Position numbers and translations under genes: made by a program. Below are positions 54,573-63,769 of a DNA stretch of 64,000 nt, one piece after another (the first letter of the stretch is position 1; the number at the start of each line of letters is the position of its first letter). The notes beneath the pieces are model-generated. The model had not been told where the DNA came from, did no database searches, and saw nothing but the letters and a program-made list of their open reading frames with translations. The DNA comes from Bacteroidales bacterium CF (lineage in GTDB: Bacteria; Bacteroidota; Bacteroidia; Bacteroidales; UBA932). The stretch covers positions 1,674,001 to 1,738,000 of the forward strand of contig CP006772.1 in assembly GCA_000473305.1 (NCBI GenBank), in the 5' to 3' direction.

Positions 54573-54599
54573 AACTTTGGCAAGGTAATACTTTACGGA

Positions 54600-56096
54600 A
54601 TGGATTTTAATATTGAGAGAATTACAAACTTGATAAGTCAGGGAGAAGGGATTTCGCTAGAATTCAAAAAGGCGAAAAACAACCTTCCGGAATCTCTTTT
54701 TGAGACCATTTGTGCCTTCCTTAATCGCAATGGCGGGGTTGTTCTATTGGGTGTAAACGATGATGGAACAGTAGAAGGAATCGATCCCGCACAAGCATCT
54801 ATAATGTTGAAGGAGCTGGCCAATCTGAGTAATAACCCCCAGAAGTTATTCCCGACTTTTCTTCTCAATGCCGAGAAAATTGAGTATCACGAAAAAACTC
54901 TCATCTATTTATTTGTACCTGTTTCATCGCAGGTCCATCGCTGCAATTCAAAAGTCTATGACCGAAGTGAAGATGGAGATTTCGAGCTAAAGACGCACGA
55001 GCAAATCAAAAACTGTTATATTCGAAAAAATAATAGCTATTCTGAAAACATTATCTATCCATTTCTCTCTGAAACAGATTTTGAGCCGGGTATCGTAGAA
55101 AGAGTAAGACGAATTATTCGGCTTAACCGTGCGGACCATCCATGGAATGACTTAAGTGACGCAGATTTTTTTCGTGTGGCCGGTTTGTATAGAAAAGATT
55201 ATGTTACAGAACAAGAGGGCTTCACAATGTCTGCTCTATTGCTTTTCGGGAAAGAAGAGGCAATTCAGAGTGCCATCCCACATTACAAGGTAGATGCTCT
55301 GTTACGTAAAATAGATACAGATCGTTATGACGACCGCGAAAATATACGTTGCAATCTAGTGTTGACTTACGACAAACTGATGGCATTTGTCGCCAAACAT
55401 TTACCCGATAAATTTTATATGCAGGGAGATCAACGCATCTCTCTTAGAGACAAAATATTTCGCGAAATAGTAGCCAACATGCTGATTCATCGTGAATATA
55501 CCAATGCATACCCTTCGACTTTCATTATCTATAAACACAAAGTTGAAACAAAGAATGCCAATCGTCCGCATTTGTACGGACAGTTGTTACCCGAGACCTT
55601 CGTACCGTTCCCCAAAAATCCGCATATCGCCCAAATATTTACCCAAATGGGACGATCTGAAGAATTGGGTACCGGATTGCGAAACGTATATAAATATTCC
55701 AAAGCATACTCAGGGAGCGAAGACATTCTGTTTAAGGAAGAAGACATTTTTATGGTTGTTGTCCCATTGGACAATGAAAAAGAACCCGACAAAACTGTCG
55801 TAGATAACACCTTTAAGGGGACAGAAAAGGGGACAGAAAAGGGGACAGAAAAGGGGACAAAAAAGGGGACAGAAAAGGGGACAAAAAAACTCACAGAGAA
55901 TCAAGGGGCTATATTGAGAAATATCGAAGCGAACTCCAATATAACCATTGAAGAATTATCAAGGATTGTTGGTATTGCAACGAGTAAGATTAAAGAAAAT
56001 ATATCAAAGCTAAAGGCTAAAGGGTTAATTAGACGTGTCGGCCCTGCAAAGGGTGGGCATTGGGAGGTAATCGGGGAAGTGAAGAGTGAGGAGTGA
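54600..56096 (+). CDS. AlbA_2-domain (Schlafen-like) ATP-binding protein with HTH
   Basis: About 498 residues from ATG 54600. An earlier start at 54555 is a heptamer-derived GTG and is rejected. The AlbA_2 (AAA_4) domain opens with GISLEFKKAKNNLPESLFET and GGVVLLGVNDDGTVEGID. A HATPase-like region has VANMLIHREYTNAYPSTFII and GLRNVYKYSKAYSG. A 12-bp repeat tract encodes GTEK/GTKK units before a C-terminal winged helix (NITIEELSRIVGIATSKIKE). The last residues VKSEE and the stop are heptamer-encoded. Role unknown; it separates capF from capG. Confidence 0.83.
   Translation: MDFNIERITNLISQGEGISLEFKKAKNNLPESLFETICAFLNRNGGVVLLGVNDDGTVEGIDPAQASIMLKELANLSNNPQKLFPTFLLNAEKIEYHEKTLIYLFVPVSSQVHRCNSKVYDRSEDGDFELKTHEQIKNCYIRKNNSYSENIIYPFLSETDFEPGIVERVRRIIRLNRADHPWNDLSDADFFRVAGLYRKDYVTEQEGFTMSALLLFGKEEAIQSAIPHYKVDALLRKIDTDRYDDRENIRCNLVLTYDKLMAFVAKHLPDKFYMQGDQRISLRDKIFREIVANMLIHREYTNAYPSTFIIYKHKVETKNANRPHLYGQLLPETFVPFPKNPHIAQIFTQMGRSEELGTGLRNVYKYSKAYSGSEDILFKEEDIFMVVVPLDNEKEPDKTVVDNTFKGTEKGTEKGTEKGTKKGTEKGTKKLTENQGAILRNIEANSNITIEELSRIVGIATSKIKENISKLKAKGLIRRVGPAKGGHWEVIGEVKSEE
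55815..55888 (+). repeat. 12-bp tandem repeat encoding GTEK
   Basis: About six units of GGGACAGAAAAG or GGGACAAAAAAG. Units are multiples of three, so copy-number change would lengthen the linker without frameshift. Confidence 0.85.
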
Positions 56097-56157
56097 AGAG
56101 TGAAAAAGTGAAGAGTGAAAAAGTGAAGAGTGAAAAAGTGAAGAGTGAGAAGTGAAA
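56076..56157 (+). repeat. AGTGANN heptamer array after the AlbA gene
   Basis: Starts in the last codons of the preceding gene; AGTGAAG and AGTGAAAA units dominate. Confidence 0.88.
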
Positions 56158-56249
56158 ATGAAAACCTTGACAAGGTTCAATTGTAACCGTCATTACCGTA
56201 ACGTAGGTTGCAATTAATTTCTTATGTTTGCAGAAAAATACATTGGATA

Positions 56250-57566
56250 ATGCAGAAATTTTATAACCGCGAAAAGGAGATAGCTCTTTTGTCAAACACT
56301 GAACAAAAATCTCTGGAAACTGCACAGATGACGTTTGTTGTCGGGCGGCGGCGTATTGGAAAGACTGCTTTACTTACGCAAACATTTCGGGGAAAACAGA
56401 CTCTCTATTTTTTTGTACAAAAAAAGAACGAGGCTTTACTATGTGAAGAATTTATAACCGAAATTCGTGAAAAACTAGGCACAAATATTTTTGGCGAATT
56501 CCGCTCTTTCAAAGATGTATTCGGGTATTTAATGGAACTTTCTCAAAGCAAGCATTTTACGCTGATAATAGATGAGTTTCAGGAGTTTCGCAACATCAAT
56601 CCATCCATTTATAGCGAAATGCAAAATATTTGGGATACGAATAAAAACAGTAGCAAACTCAATTTAATTCTTTGCGGTTCTGTTTATTCCTTGATGAAAA
56701 AGATCTTTGAAAATTCCAATGAACCTCTTTTTGGCAGGGCTACAGCAAGAATGCAGGTCAAATCATTTGACATTAAGACCATTAAAGAGATAATTAGTGA
56801 TTATCGCCCCGATTTTTCCAACGAAGACTTGCTGGCATTTTATCTTTTTACAGGTGGAGTTGCAAAATATGTCGAATTGTTGGCAGATGCAAAAGCCTTT
56901 ACCTTGGAGAGCATTATAAACGAGGTTTTTTCTGACAACTCTCTTTTCCTCGACGAAGGAAAAAATGTGTTGATAGATGAGTTTGGCAAAGACTATGGAA
57001 ACTATTTCTCTATACTTTCGCTTATTGCCTTGTCCAAAACCTCACGTCCGGAAATAGAATCAGTCTTGAACATGAATATCGGAGGTTTTCTGGATAAATT
57101 GGAGAGTGAATACGGTCTTATAACTAAGATTCGTCCCATTTTGTCGAAACCTGCAGGGAAAAATGTGAAATATCGACTAAACGACAATTTTCTGAATTTC
57201 TGGTTTCGGTTCATTTACAAATATAGCGGTGCGGTGGAAACAGAAAGCTTTGATTATCTGAAAGGTATAGTCAATCGTGATTACACGACATACAGTGGAC
57301 AAATACTGGAGCGCTATTTCAGAGAAAAAATAATGAAAGAAGAAAATCTTTCGGCTATTGGCTCGTATTGGGAAAGTGGAAATAAGAATGAGATAGATAT
57401 TGTAGCAATTAACGAATACGAAAAGAGAGCAATCATTGCCGAGGTTAAACGGCAAAAAAACAAGATAAGTTTGGACAATTTGCGAGAAAAAGCAAGAAGC
57501 CTTGTAAATAAAGAACTTGTGGGATATAAAATTGAGTATCGTGCATTATCGATTGAAGATATGTAA
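56250..57566 (+). CDS. ArchATPase/DUF234-type ATP-binding protein
   Basis: About 438 residues from ATG 56250 (MQKFYNREKEIALLSN). Walker A VVGRRRIGKTALLTQTFRG near residue 26, Walker B HFTLIIDEFQEFRNINP near residue 105, sensor NLILCGSVYSLMKKIFE, then the DUF234 nuclease-like C terminus with GSYWESGNKNEIDIVAINEY and IIAEVKRQKNKISLDNL. This Glu/Asp-ExK arrangement resembles a PD-(D/E)XK nuclease, so it may cut DNA. It has no evident role in capsule synthesis and separates the AlbA gene from capG. Confidence 0.85.
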   Translation: MQKFYNREKEIALLSNTEQKSLETAQMTFVVGRRRIGKTALLTQTFRGKQTLYFFVQKKNEALLCEEFITEIREKLGTNIFGEFRSFKDVFGYLMELSQSKHFTLIIDEFQEFRNINPSIYSEMQNIWDTNKNSSKLNLILCGSVYSLMKKIFENSNEPLFGRATARMQVKSFDIKTIKEIISDYRPDFSNEDLLAFYLFTGGVAKYVELLADAKAFTLESIINEVFSDNSLFLDEGKNVLIDEFGKDYGNYFSILSLIALSKTSRPEIESVLNMNIGGFLDKLESEYGLITKIRPILSKPAGKNVKYRLNDNFLNFWFRFIYKYSGAVETESFDYLKGIVNRDYTTYSGQILERYFREKIMKEENLSAIGSYWESGNKNEIDIVAINEYEKRAIIAEVKRQKNKISLDNLREKARSLVNKELVGYKIEYRALSIEDM

Positions 57567-57571
57567 GGTTA

Positions 57572-57676
57572 GGGGGGATAGTGAAGAGTGAGAAGTGAAA
57601 AGTGAATAGTGATTAGTGAATAGTGATTAGTGAATAGTGATTAGTGAATAGTGATTAGTGAAAAGTGAATAGTGAT
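57572..57676 (+). repeat. AGTGANN heptamer array before capG
   Basis: AGTGAAT and AGTGATT units alternate, giving a 14-bp period AGTGAATAGTGATT. The array reaches the capG start codon. Confidence 0.9.
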
Positions 57677-58855
57677 ATGAAAACGGATTATTCTGATATT
57701 AGGTTCGGGGATGGTGGCAAGATTAAGCTGCTGATTATTGTTGGGACGAGGCCGGAGATCATACGGTTATCTGCGGTGATCAATAAGTGCAGGCTTTATT
57801 TCGACACGATTCTTGCTCATACGGGGCAAAATTATGATTACAACCTCAACGGGGTCTTTTTCAAGGATCTCAAAATAGATGCCCCTGAGGTATATATGGA
57901 TGCTGTGGGTGATGATCTTGGAGCAACTGTTGGTAATATAATCAATTGCAGCTACAAGCTGATGGTTCAGACAGAGCCTGATGCACTTCTTATTCTCGGT
58001 GATACAAATAGTTGCCTCTCTGCCATTGCCGCAAAGAGACTGCATATTCCGATATTCCACATGGAGGCGGGGAACAGGTGCAAGGATGAGTGTCTGCCGG
58101 AAGAGACCAACCGCAGGATTGTGGACATAATCTCGGATGTGAATATGTGCTACAGCGAGCATGCACGCCGTTACCTTGCTGAGAATGGCCTGCCTAAAGA
58201 GCGGACATACGTGACCGGCTCTCCTATGGCTGAAGTGCTGCATGCAAATATTGAAGAAATTAGCTCATCGGATATTCAGAAACGTCTCGGGCTTGAGAAG
58301 GGTAAATATATATTACTGTCGGCTCACCGTGAAGAGAATATCGATACTGAAAAGAATTTTCTCTCTCTTTTCAATGCAATAAATGCAATGGCTGAAAAGT
58401 ATGATATGCCTATCATCTACTCCTGCCACCCTCGCTCCAGAAACCGTCTTGAATCAAGCGGGTTTAAACTGGACAAGAGGGTAATCCAGCATGAACCCCT
58501 CGGCTTTCACGATTACAATTCTTTGCAGATGAATGCCTTCGCCGTGGTGTCTGACAGCGGAACACTCCCGGAAGAGAGCAGTTACTTCATATCGACCGGA
58601 CACCCCTTCCCTGCCGTATGTATCCGTACCAGCACCGAGCGCCCCGAAGCACTGGACAAAGGGTGCTTCATCCTTGCCGGAATCGACGAAAAGTCACTTT
58701 TGCAAGCAGTTGAAACAGCAGTTCAGATCAATCTGAATGGTGATTACGGGATACCGGTTCCCGACTATACAGACGAGAATGTTTCAAGTAAGGTTGTGAA
58801 GATTATACAGAGTTATGTGGGTATTATCAACAAGATTGTATGGCGTAAGAAATAA
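57677..58855 (+). CDS. capG: UDP-N-acetyl-L-talosamine 2-epimerase, CapG/FnlC/WbjD
   Basis: About 392 residues from ATG 57677 (MKTDYSDIRFGDGGKIKLLI); a GTG at 57665 is in the heptamer array and is rejected. Epimerase-2 motifs: IIVGTRPEIIRLSAVINKCR, HTGQNYDYNLNGVFF, LGDTNSCLSAIAAKRL, HMEAGNRCKDECLPEETNRR, SAHREENIDTEKNFLSLFNA and SDSGTLPEESSYF. The RCKDECLPEE block separates this group from WecB. It completes synthesis of UDP-L-FucNAc. Confidence 0.92.
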   Translation: MKTDYSDIRFGDGGKIKLLIIVGTRPEIIRLSAVINKCRLYFDTILAHTGQNYDYNLNGVFFKDLKIDAPEVYMDAVGDDLGATVGNIINCSYKLMVQTEPDALLILGDTNSCLSAIAAKRLHIPIFHMEAGNRCKDECLPEETNRRIVDIISDVNMCYSEHARRYLAENGLPKERTYVTGSPMAEVLHANIEEISSSDIQKRLGLEKGKYILLSAHREENIDTEKNFLSLFNAINAMAEKYDMPIIYSCHPRSRNRLESSGFKLDKRVIQHEPLGFHDYNSLQMNAFAVVSDSGTLPEESSYFISTGHPFPAVCIRTSTERPEALDKGCFILAGIDEKSLLQAVETAVQINLNGDYGIPVPDYTDENVSSKVVKIIQSYVGIINKIVWRKK

Positions 58856-58864
58856 ATACCCGCA

Positions 58865-59317
58865 ATGAAGATATTAGTAACCGACACAATAGGCTTTGTG
58901 GAAGAAAATTTTTATACCTCACTAACGAAATATAAAAAGAGGAAAAGCTCGCGTTTATGGTGAACTTACTATATACGAGTCTTTCATTTCTAATAGACTA
59001 AACACCCTAAACTATGGTCAGAACAGCATCAATTTCCACAAGATCGGTATCACCAATGGCCAGCACTGGTATAACACTAAGTGGGAGTTCTTCATGTAGT
59101 CTCTGCTCAAAGCCTTATTCTTGGAACGAAAATCGGGATAGATAAAGTGCTAAATTTCGAAGTCATCGGGGATCATATTCGGGCAGCCCACATGCTTACA
59201 GGATATACACATAACATAGTCAACCTCTCAAAAATTGATCACTTGGTTAAGATTATGTGCTGTAAAAAAACATCCGGCATCAATAGATATCACACTTATT
59301 ATGAACATGTTGCGTAG
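58865..59317 (+). pseudogene. Decayed capF copy (start and cupin-domain remnants)
   Basis: ATGAAGATATTAGTAACCG at 58865 begins like capF (MKILVT..GFVEENFYTSL) but stops after 31 codons. Further on, ITNGQHWYNTKWEFF (near 59050) matches ITKGNHWHHTKCEKF of the capF cupin, and GYTHNIVNLSKIDHLVKIM (near 59200) matches GYTHNIENLGDSDMVTLMW, in different frames. Most of the SDR domain is deleted. The remnant lies directly after capG, where capF relatives are often found, so it may be the original copy. Confidence 0.75.
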
Positions 59318-59352
59318 ATAATGCTACTAATATTTAGTAATTTTGTATACAA

Positions 59353-60903
59353 ATGTTAGATACGATTCAATCTAGTGGCTCTTCAGTTAACAACCGCCTT
59401 ATTGCGAAGAATACCTTAATGCTTTACATCCGCATGGTTTTCACCATGGCGGTGTCGCTATATACGTCTCGTATTATTCTTAATACGTTAGGTGTAGAAG
59501 ACTTTGGTATTTTCAATGTTATTGGTGGCATAATAACTATGTTCGCATTCATTAATGGAGGCATGGTGTCGGCAACGCAACGCTTTATTACTTTTGAACT
59601 TGGCAAAAGAAATAAAGAACAACTCAATAAGGTTTTTAGTACCTCACTTCAGATACATGCTCTTATTTCGCTTATTATCGTTATACTTGGAGAGACAGTT
59701 GGATTATTACTACTTAATGAAAAGTTGGTAATACCAGATGAACGTATGACTGCCGCTTTCTGGGTTTACCAGTGTTCTATTGTTGTATGTGTAGTAAATA
59801 TTATGTCGATACCATACAATGCTGACATAATAGCTCATGAGAAGATGCAGGCATTTGCCTACATCTCAGTGCTGGAAGTAGGATTAAAACTTCTAATTGT
59901 ATATTTGCTCGTGGTTCTATCGTGGGATAAATTGATTGTTTATGCAATTTTGTTGCTCATCGTTCAACTGATTATACAATGTGTATATGCGCTATATTGC
60001 AGGAAACACTTTGAAGAGACGAAATACCATCATCAAATAGATAAATTATTGTTTAAAGAAATGGTGGGTTTTGCCGGTTGGAGCTTTTGGGGTAATTTGG
60101 CTGGTGCCCTCTATACTCAGGGTCTGAACATGATGCTTAATATTTTCTTCGGGCCAATCGTCAATGCTGCTCGTGGAATAGCAGTTCAGGTTCAGACTGC
60201 AGTGCAACAGTTTGTTACCAATTTTCAAATGGCATTAAATCCACAGATTACAAAGACTTTTGCTGCCTCAAAACTTGATGAGATGCATAGCCTCATGTTT
60301 CGTAGTGCACGCTTCTCGTTCTTTCTTCTTTTCTTCATAACACTCCCCGTTTTATTAGAAACAAAATTTCTTTTGGTCATCTGGTTGAAGATAGTACCTG
60401 AAAACACAGTGTTATTTACACAGCTTATGATTGCTATTTCTCTGATTTACACTACAGCAAACCCTTGTGTTATCGCTAATCAAGCAACTGGTAAAGTAAA
60501 AAATTATCAGGCTGTTGTAGGTGGCATTCTTTTGATGATACTTCCTATATCTTATATAGTTCTTAAGCTCGGTGCACCGCCTTATTCTGTGTTTATTGTA
60601 CATTTCTGTGTGGAGTCTGTCGCTCAAGTCTCACGCATGTATATGTTACGTAAGCTGATTAATCTTTCCATGTTGATGTATTTAAAGAATATATACCTTC
60701 CTATTGTTCTTGTGGTGACCATCTCCATCATTCTTCCAATATTTGTTCATTCTTGTCTTGATGAAAGTATCTGGCGATTATTAATTGTAGGAACTACTTG
60801 TGCCTTCTCAGTCGGACTCTCTGTTTATCTTCTAGGTCTGACAAAAAACGAAAGATTTTTTTTTCGAGATAAAGCTTTACTAAGACTTCATCTGAAAAAA
60901 TGA
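59353..60903 (+). CDS. wzx: Polysaccharide flippase, Wzx/MOP superfamily
   Basis: 516 residues with about 12-14 membrane segments. The N-terminal block IAKNTLMLYIRMVFTMAVSL and TSRIILNTLGVEDFGIFNVI fits Polysacc_synt/Wzx of Bacteroidetes. MVGFAGWSFWGNLAGALYTQ and FGPIVNAARGIAVQVQTAVQ mark the second half. It would flip lipid-linked repeat units across the inner membrane. From here on base composition is clearly more AT-rich than upstream, a sign of transfer. Confidence 0.9.
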   Translation: MLDTIQSSGSSVNNRLIAKNTLMLYIRMVFTMAVSLYTSRIILNTLGVEDFGIFNVIGGIITMFAFINGGMVSATQRFITFELGKRNKEQLNKVFSTSLQIHALISLIIVILGETVGLLLLNEKLVIPDERMTAAFWVYQCSIVVCVVNIMSIPYNADIIAHEKMQAFAYISVLEVGLKLLIVYLLVVLSWDKLIVYAILLLIVQLIIQCVYALYCRKHFEETKYHHQIDKLLFKEMVGFAGWSFWGNLAGALYTQGLNMMLNIFFGPIVNAARGIAVQVQTAVQQFVTNFQMALNPQITKTFAASKLDEMHSLMFRSARFSFFLLFFITLPVLLETKFLLVIWLKIVPENTVLFTQLMIAISLIYTTANPCVIANQATGKVKNYQAVVGGILLMILPISYIVLKLGAPPYSVFIVHFCVESVAQVSRMYMLRKLINLSMLMYLKNIYLPIVLVVTISIILPIFVHSCLDESIWRLLIVGTTCAFSVGLSVYLLGLTKNERFFFRDKALLRLHLKK

Positions 60904-61117
60904 CATAAAATATTTAATGTTTTATTTTCTTCGAGAAGTTGCAATAATTAGGATGGTGATAATTCATACATATTTTGTTCATAATGGAGGATTCGTTAAT
61001 TAATGATAGACATGTTTAAATTGAGCTGCTTTATTCTTTGCCATTCTTGATTTTTCTTTATAATTGTATTAGTATGCAAATGTGTTTTATCGCAATATGT
61101 AAAATAATAAAATTTAG

Positions 61118-62368
61118 ATGATAAATATTCGGGATAAATATAGTTGCTGTGGTTGTGCCGCCTGTGTGCAGGCTTGTCCTAAGGACTGCATATCATTTGA
61201 AGAAGACGAACAAGGATTTCGCTATCCATTTGTAGATAAGATTCGTTGCATCGATTGTGGATTATGTGAGAAGGTTTGTCCTTTTATTAATCAATCAGAA
61301 CCACTTAAGCCGCAGAAGGTCTATGCCGCAAAAAATCCTAATGATGAGATACGGCTGAAAAGTTCTTCTGGCGGGATTTTCACGATGCTGGCAGAATTTA
61401 TAATTGATGAAGGTGGAGTGGTATTTGGTGCTAGGTTTGATAAAAATTGGGAGGTTGAACATGGTTATACTCAAATAAAAGAAGGAATTGAAGCATTTCG
61501 TGGCTCAAAATATCTACAGAGCAGAATTGGCAACACATATGTCCAAGTAAGAGATTTTCTTATAGAAGGTCGTAAAGTCTTGTTTTCTGGGACATCATGT
61601 CAGATTGCAGGGCTTAAGCTTTTCCTTAGAAAAGATTATGATAACCTATTAACGATAGATATAGTATGCCATGGTGTACCAAGTCCGTTAATTTGGCGCA
61701 CATATTTAAATGATATAAAATCTCGTTCGAAAGGTCTCAATGAAAAAAAATCGGTTTCTAATCCTCTAATCGAAGTTCCAGTGATAACTGGAATCTCTTT
61801 TAGAGATAAATTATATGGTTGGAAAAAATATAGTATTGTCATACGTGCAGAATCCACATGTAAGGAGAACAAAAATATTCTTTTATCATCCATGAACACT
61901 CATGAGGATATTCTTCTAAACGAGACACTTGACAAGAATCTATTTCTGCAAGTGTTTCTTAATAATCTTTGTCTCCGTCCATCCTGTGCAGCCTGTCCTG
62001 CCAAAAGTGGTAAATGTGGAAGTGACTTGACCATTGCTGATTATTGGGGTGTTGCCAGTCATCATCCAGAGTGGGACGATGATAAGGGTACATCCCTTGT
62101 TTTAGTTAACACTATACGTGGATGTCGTTTCTTTGACAACTTACATCCCATATATACTGAGACTACTTATTTTGAAGGATTCTTTGGTAACCCTTCCATA
62201 GAAAACAGTATAACTGAGAATCGGTATGTTTCTGTCTTTTGGAGTTCGTTTCGAAAAGAAGGATTTAAGTATGCCAATAAAATATTGAGGAAGAGTTCTC
62301 CATTATTAAGTAGATTTTTATTTAAAATCAACAGAATTTATATTGGTATAAAAAGATTTTTAACATAA
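61118..62368 (+). CDS. Coenzyme F420 hydrogenase/dehydrogenase beta-subunit family Fe-S protein
   Basis: 416 residues. Two 4Fe-4S motifs at the N terminus: CCGCAACVQACPKDCI and CIDCGLCEKVCPF. The FrhB_FdhB domains follow (KSSSGGIFTMLAEFIIDEGG, SGTSCQIAGLKLFLRKDYDN, DIVCHGVPSPLIW and CPAKSGKCGSDLTIADYWGV). Homologues are very common in Bacteroidetes polysaccharide loci, often next to pyruvyl transferases, with unknown reaction. The gap of 214 bp before it is AT-rich with no feature I can assign. Confidence 0.88.
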   Translation: MINIRDKYSCCGCAACVQACPKDCISFEEDEQGFRYPFVDKIRCIDCGLCEKVCPFINQSEPLKPQKVYAAKNPNDEIRLKSSSGGIFTMLAEFIIDEGGVVFGARFDKNWEVEHGYTQIKEGIEAFRGSKYLQSRIGNTYVQVRDFLIEGRKVLFSGTSCQIAGLKLFLRKDYDNLLTIDIVCHGVPSPLIWRTYLNDIKSRSKGLNEKKSVSNPLIEVPVITGISFRDKLYGWKKYSIVIRAESTCKENKNILLSSMNTHEDILLNETLDKNLFLQVFLNNLCLRPSCAACPAKSGKCGSDLTIADYWGVASHHPEWDDDKGTSLVLVNTIRGCRFFDNLHPIYTETTYFEGFFGNPSIENSITENRYVSVFWSSFRKEGFKYANKILRKSSPLLSRFLFKINRIYIGIKRFLT

Positions 62369-62548
62369 ACATGCAATATACAAGACTATTGTAAAGACAG
62401 CAACGCAACCCCACTCATGTGTTAAAAAGAGAAACAGTTAATAGTAGAGTCAGAAGACTTATTGTTACAAAGTTGTCCCATTACAATACTTCTATAAACC
62501 CAGACCACTTGCGGAGCAAATAATTAGTATTTAATTTTACGCAAAAGG

Positions 62549-63016
62549 AAAAGTTACGGGAAAAAGAGAACCTTATTCAGCCTTATTCAAAGCCAGGGTG
62601 GCAATCGAGGCAATAAAAGAAAAAAAGACATTACGGGAGTTGTCGGAGAGGTTCAATGTAAGCATAATGACAATAAGCAAATTGAAGGGCAATTTTTTGG
62701 AGAACAGTACAAAGGTTTTAAGAACGGACAGTCGGCAACTGATGACAAAGAGAAGGAAATAGAGCATATGCACACCAAGATCGGACAATTGACAATAGAA
62801 CGCATTTTTTCGTAAACGCCTGTATGAAAACCAGTTTAAATTAGGTTTAAGACAACATCTGGATTGAGCGATTCTGGAAAACTATCAAACAGGAGCACTT
62901 CTATCTAAATCCGGCTAATGACGGTATGAAACTCTACGTTGGAATAAAAGACTATGTCAATTTCTATAATCACAAAAGTGCCCATCAGGGAATCGGTAGG
63001 GTAAGGCTAGTGTAAA
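62549..63016 (+). pseudogene. IS3-family transposase remnants (orfA and orfB end)
   Basis: Frame 1 reads YSALFKARVAIEAIKEKKTL and RELSERFNVSIMTISKLKGN, the IS3 orfA helix-turn-helix. After a frameshift EKEIEHMHTKIGQLTIER continues the orfA leucine-zipper end. Near 62860 IERFWKTIKQEHFYLNPAND and YVNFYNHKSAHQGIG match the C terminus of IS3 orfB. The DDE core between them is deleted. No terminal repeats were recognised. Bases 62369-62548 carry nothing I can assign. Confidence 0.8.
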
Positions 63017-63019
63017 AAT

Positions 63020-63265
63020 ATGAAAAAGCAGCTTAGAAATAAAAATATTCAAAACAGTTCAATTAACTTAAACTCCTCAAGGTGGTTTAAATTAATGGAA
63101 TATTATTTCTTGGCCGGAGAGAAAGGTGAAGATCTCGATTTTATAATATATATAACTGATAGAGCCTGTTATAACCTTCGCTATTCCGTTGATTCCTCAA
63201 AAGTACAGAAAGTATTGGTTTGGGAATCTGATCAGCAATTTGAAGAAGGAATTATAATATTGTGA
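63020..63265 (+). CDS. Small hypothetical protein
   Basis: 81 codons (MKKQLRNKNIQNSSINLNSS...). It starts 4 bp after the IS3 relic. No family recognised and no membrane segment; it may be a spurious frame in AT-rich DNA. Confidence 0.25.
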   Translation: MKKQLRNKNIQNSSINLNSSRWFKLMEYYFLAGEKGEDLDFIIYITDRACYNLRYSVDSSKVQKVLVWESDQQFEEGIIIL

Positions 63266-63358
63266 GGTTCTATCTTGAGAATCATACTTAGAAGGAGAAT
63301 ATTACTTGTGGAGAGTATGAAAAATATTACAAATTAATATACATAAACAGATAGCCTT

Positions 63359-63769
63359 ATGACTATAGCCGAATGTAAATTAATAGATCTTCCAAAATTC
63401 TTGGATTCAAGAGGAAATCTATCTTTTGTTGAGAACTACACTCATGTCCCTTTTGAAATTATAAGGGCCTATTGGATATACGATGTTCCTGGTGGAGAAA
63501 AGCGAGATGGTCATGCATATAAAGAAAATCAAGAATTCATTATTGCTTTGTCTGGGGCTTTCGATGTTACTGTGGATGATGGAAAAAATAAAAAAACCTT
63601 CTCACTCAATCGTTCATACAATGGCCTATATATACCAAAGGGCCTTTGGCGTGAGTTGGATAATTTCTCCACAAATGCCTTTGCTATGATACTATCATCG
63701 ACTAAGTTTGATTTGAATGATTACATATTAGATTATCAAGTATTTAAAGCATTACAAAATTATGAGTAA
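63359..63769 (+). CDS. FdtA/QdtA-like sugar 3,4-ketoisomerase (cupin), first copy
   Basis: 136 residues, WxcM-like cupin. SRGNLSFVENYTHVPFEIIR, WIYDVPGGEKRDGHAYKENQ and EFIIALSGAFDVTVDDGKNK match the family. FdtA-type enzymes isomerise dTDP-4-keto-6-deoxy-glucose to the 3-keto sugar. The usual AHAHK motif reads GHAYK here, so the second catalytic His is a Tyr; activity may be altered. The stop overlaps the start of a second, related cupin gene by 8 bp. Confidence 0.85.
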   Translation: MTIAECKLIDLPKFLDSRGNLSFVENYTHVPFEIIRAYWIYDVPGGEKRDGHAYKENQEFIIALSGAFDVTVDDGKNKKTFSLNRSYNGLYIPKGLWRELDNFSTNAFAMILSSTKFDLNDYILDYQVFKALQNYE

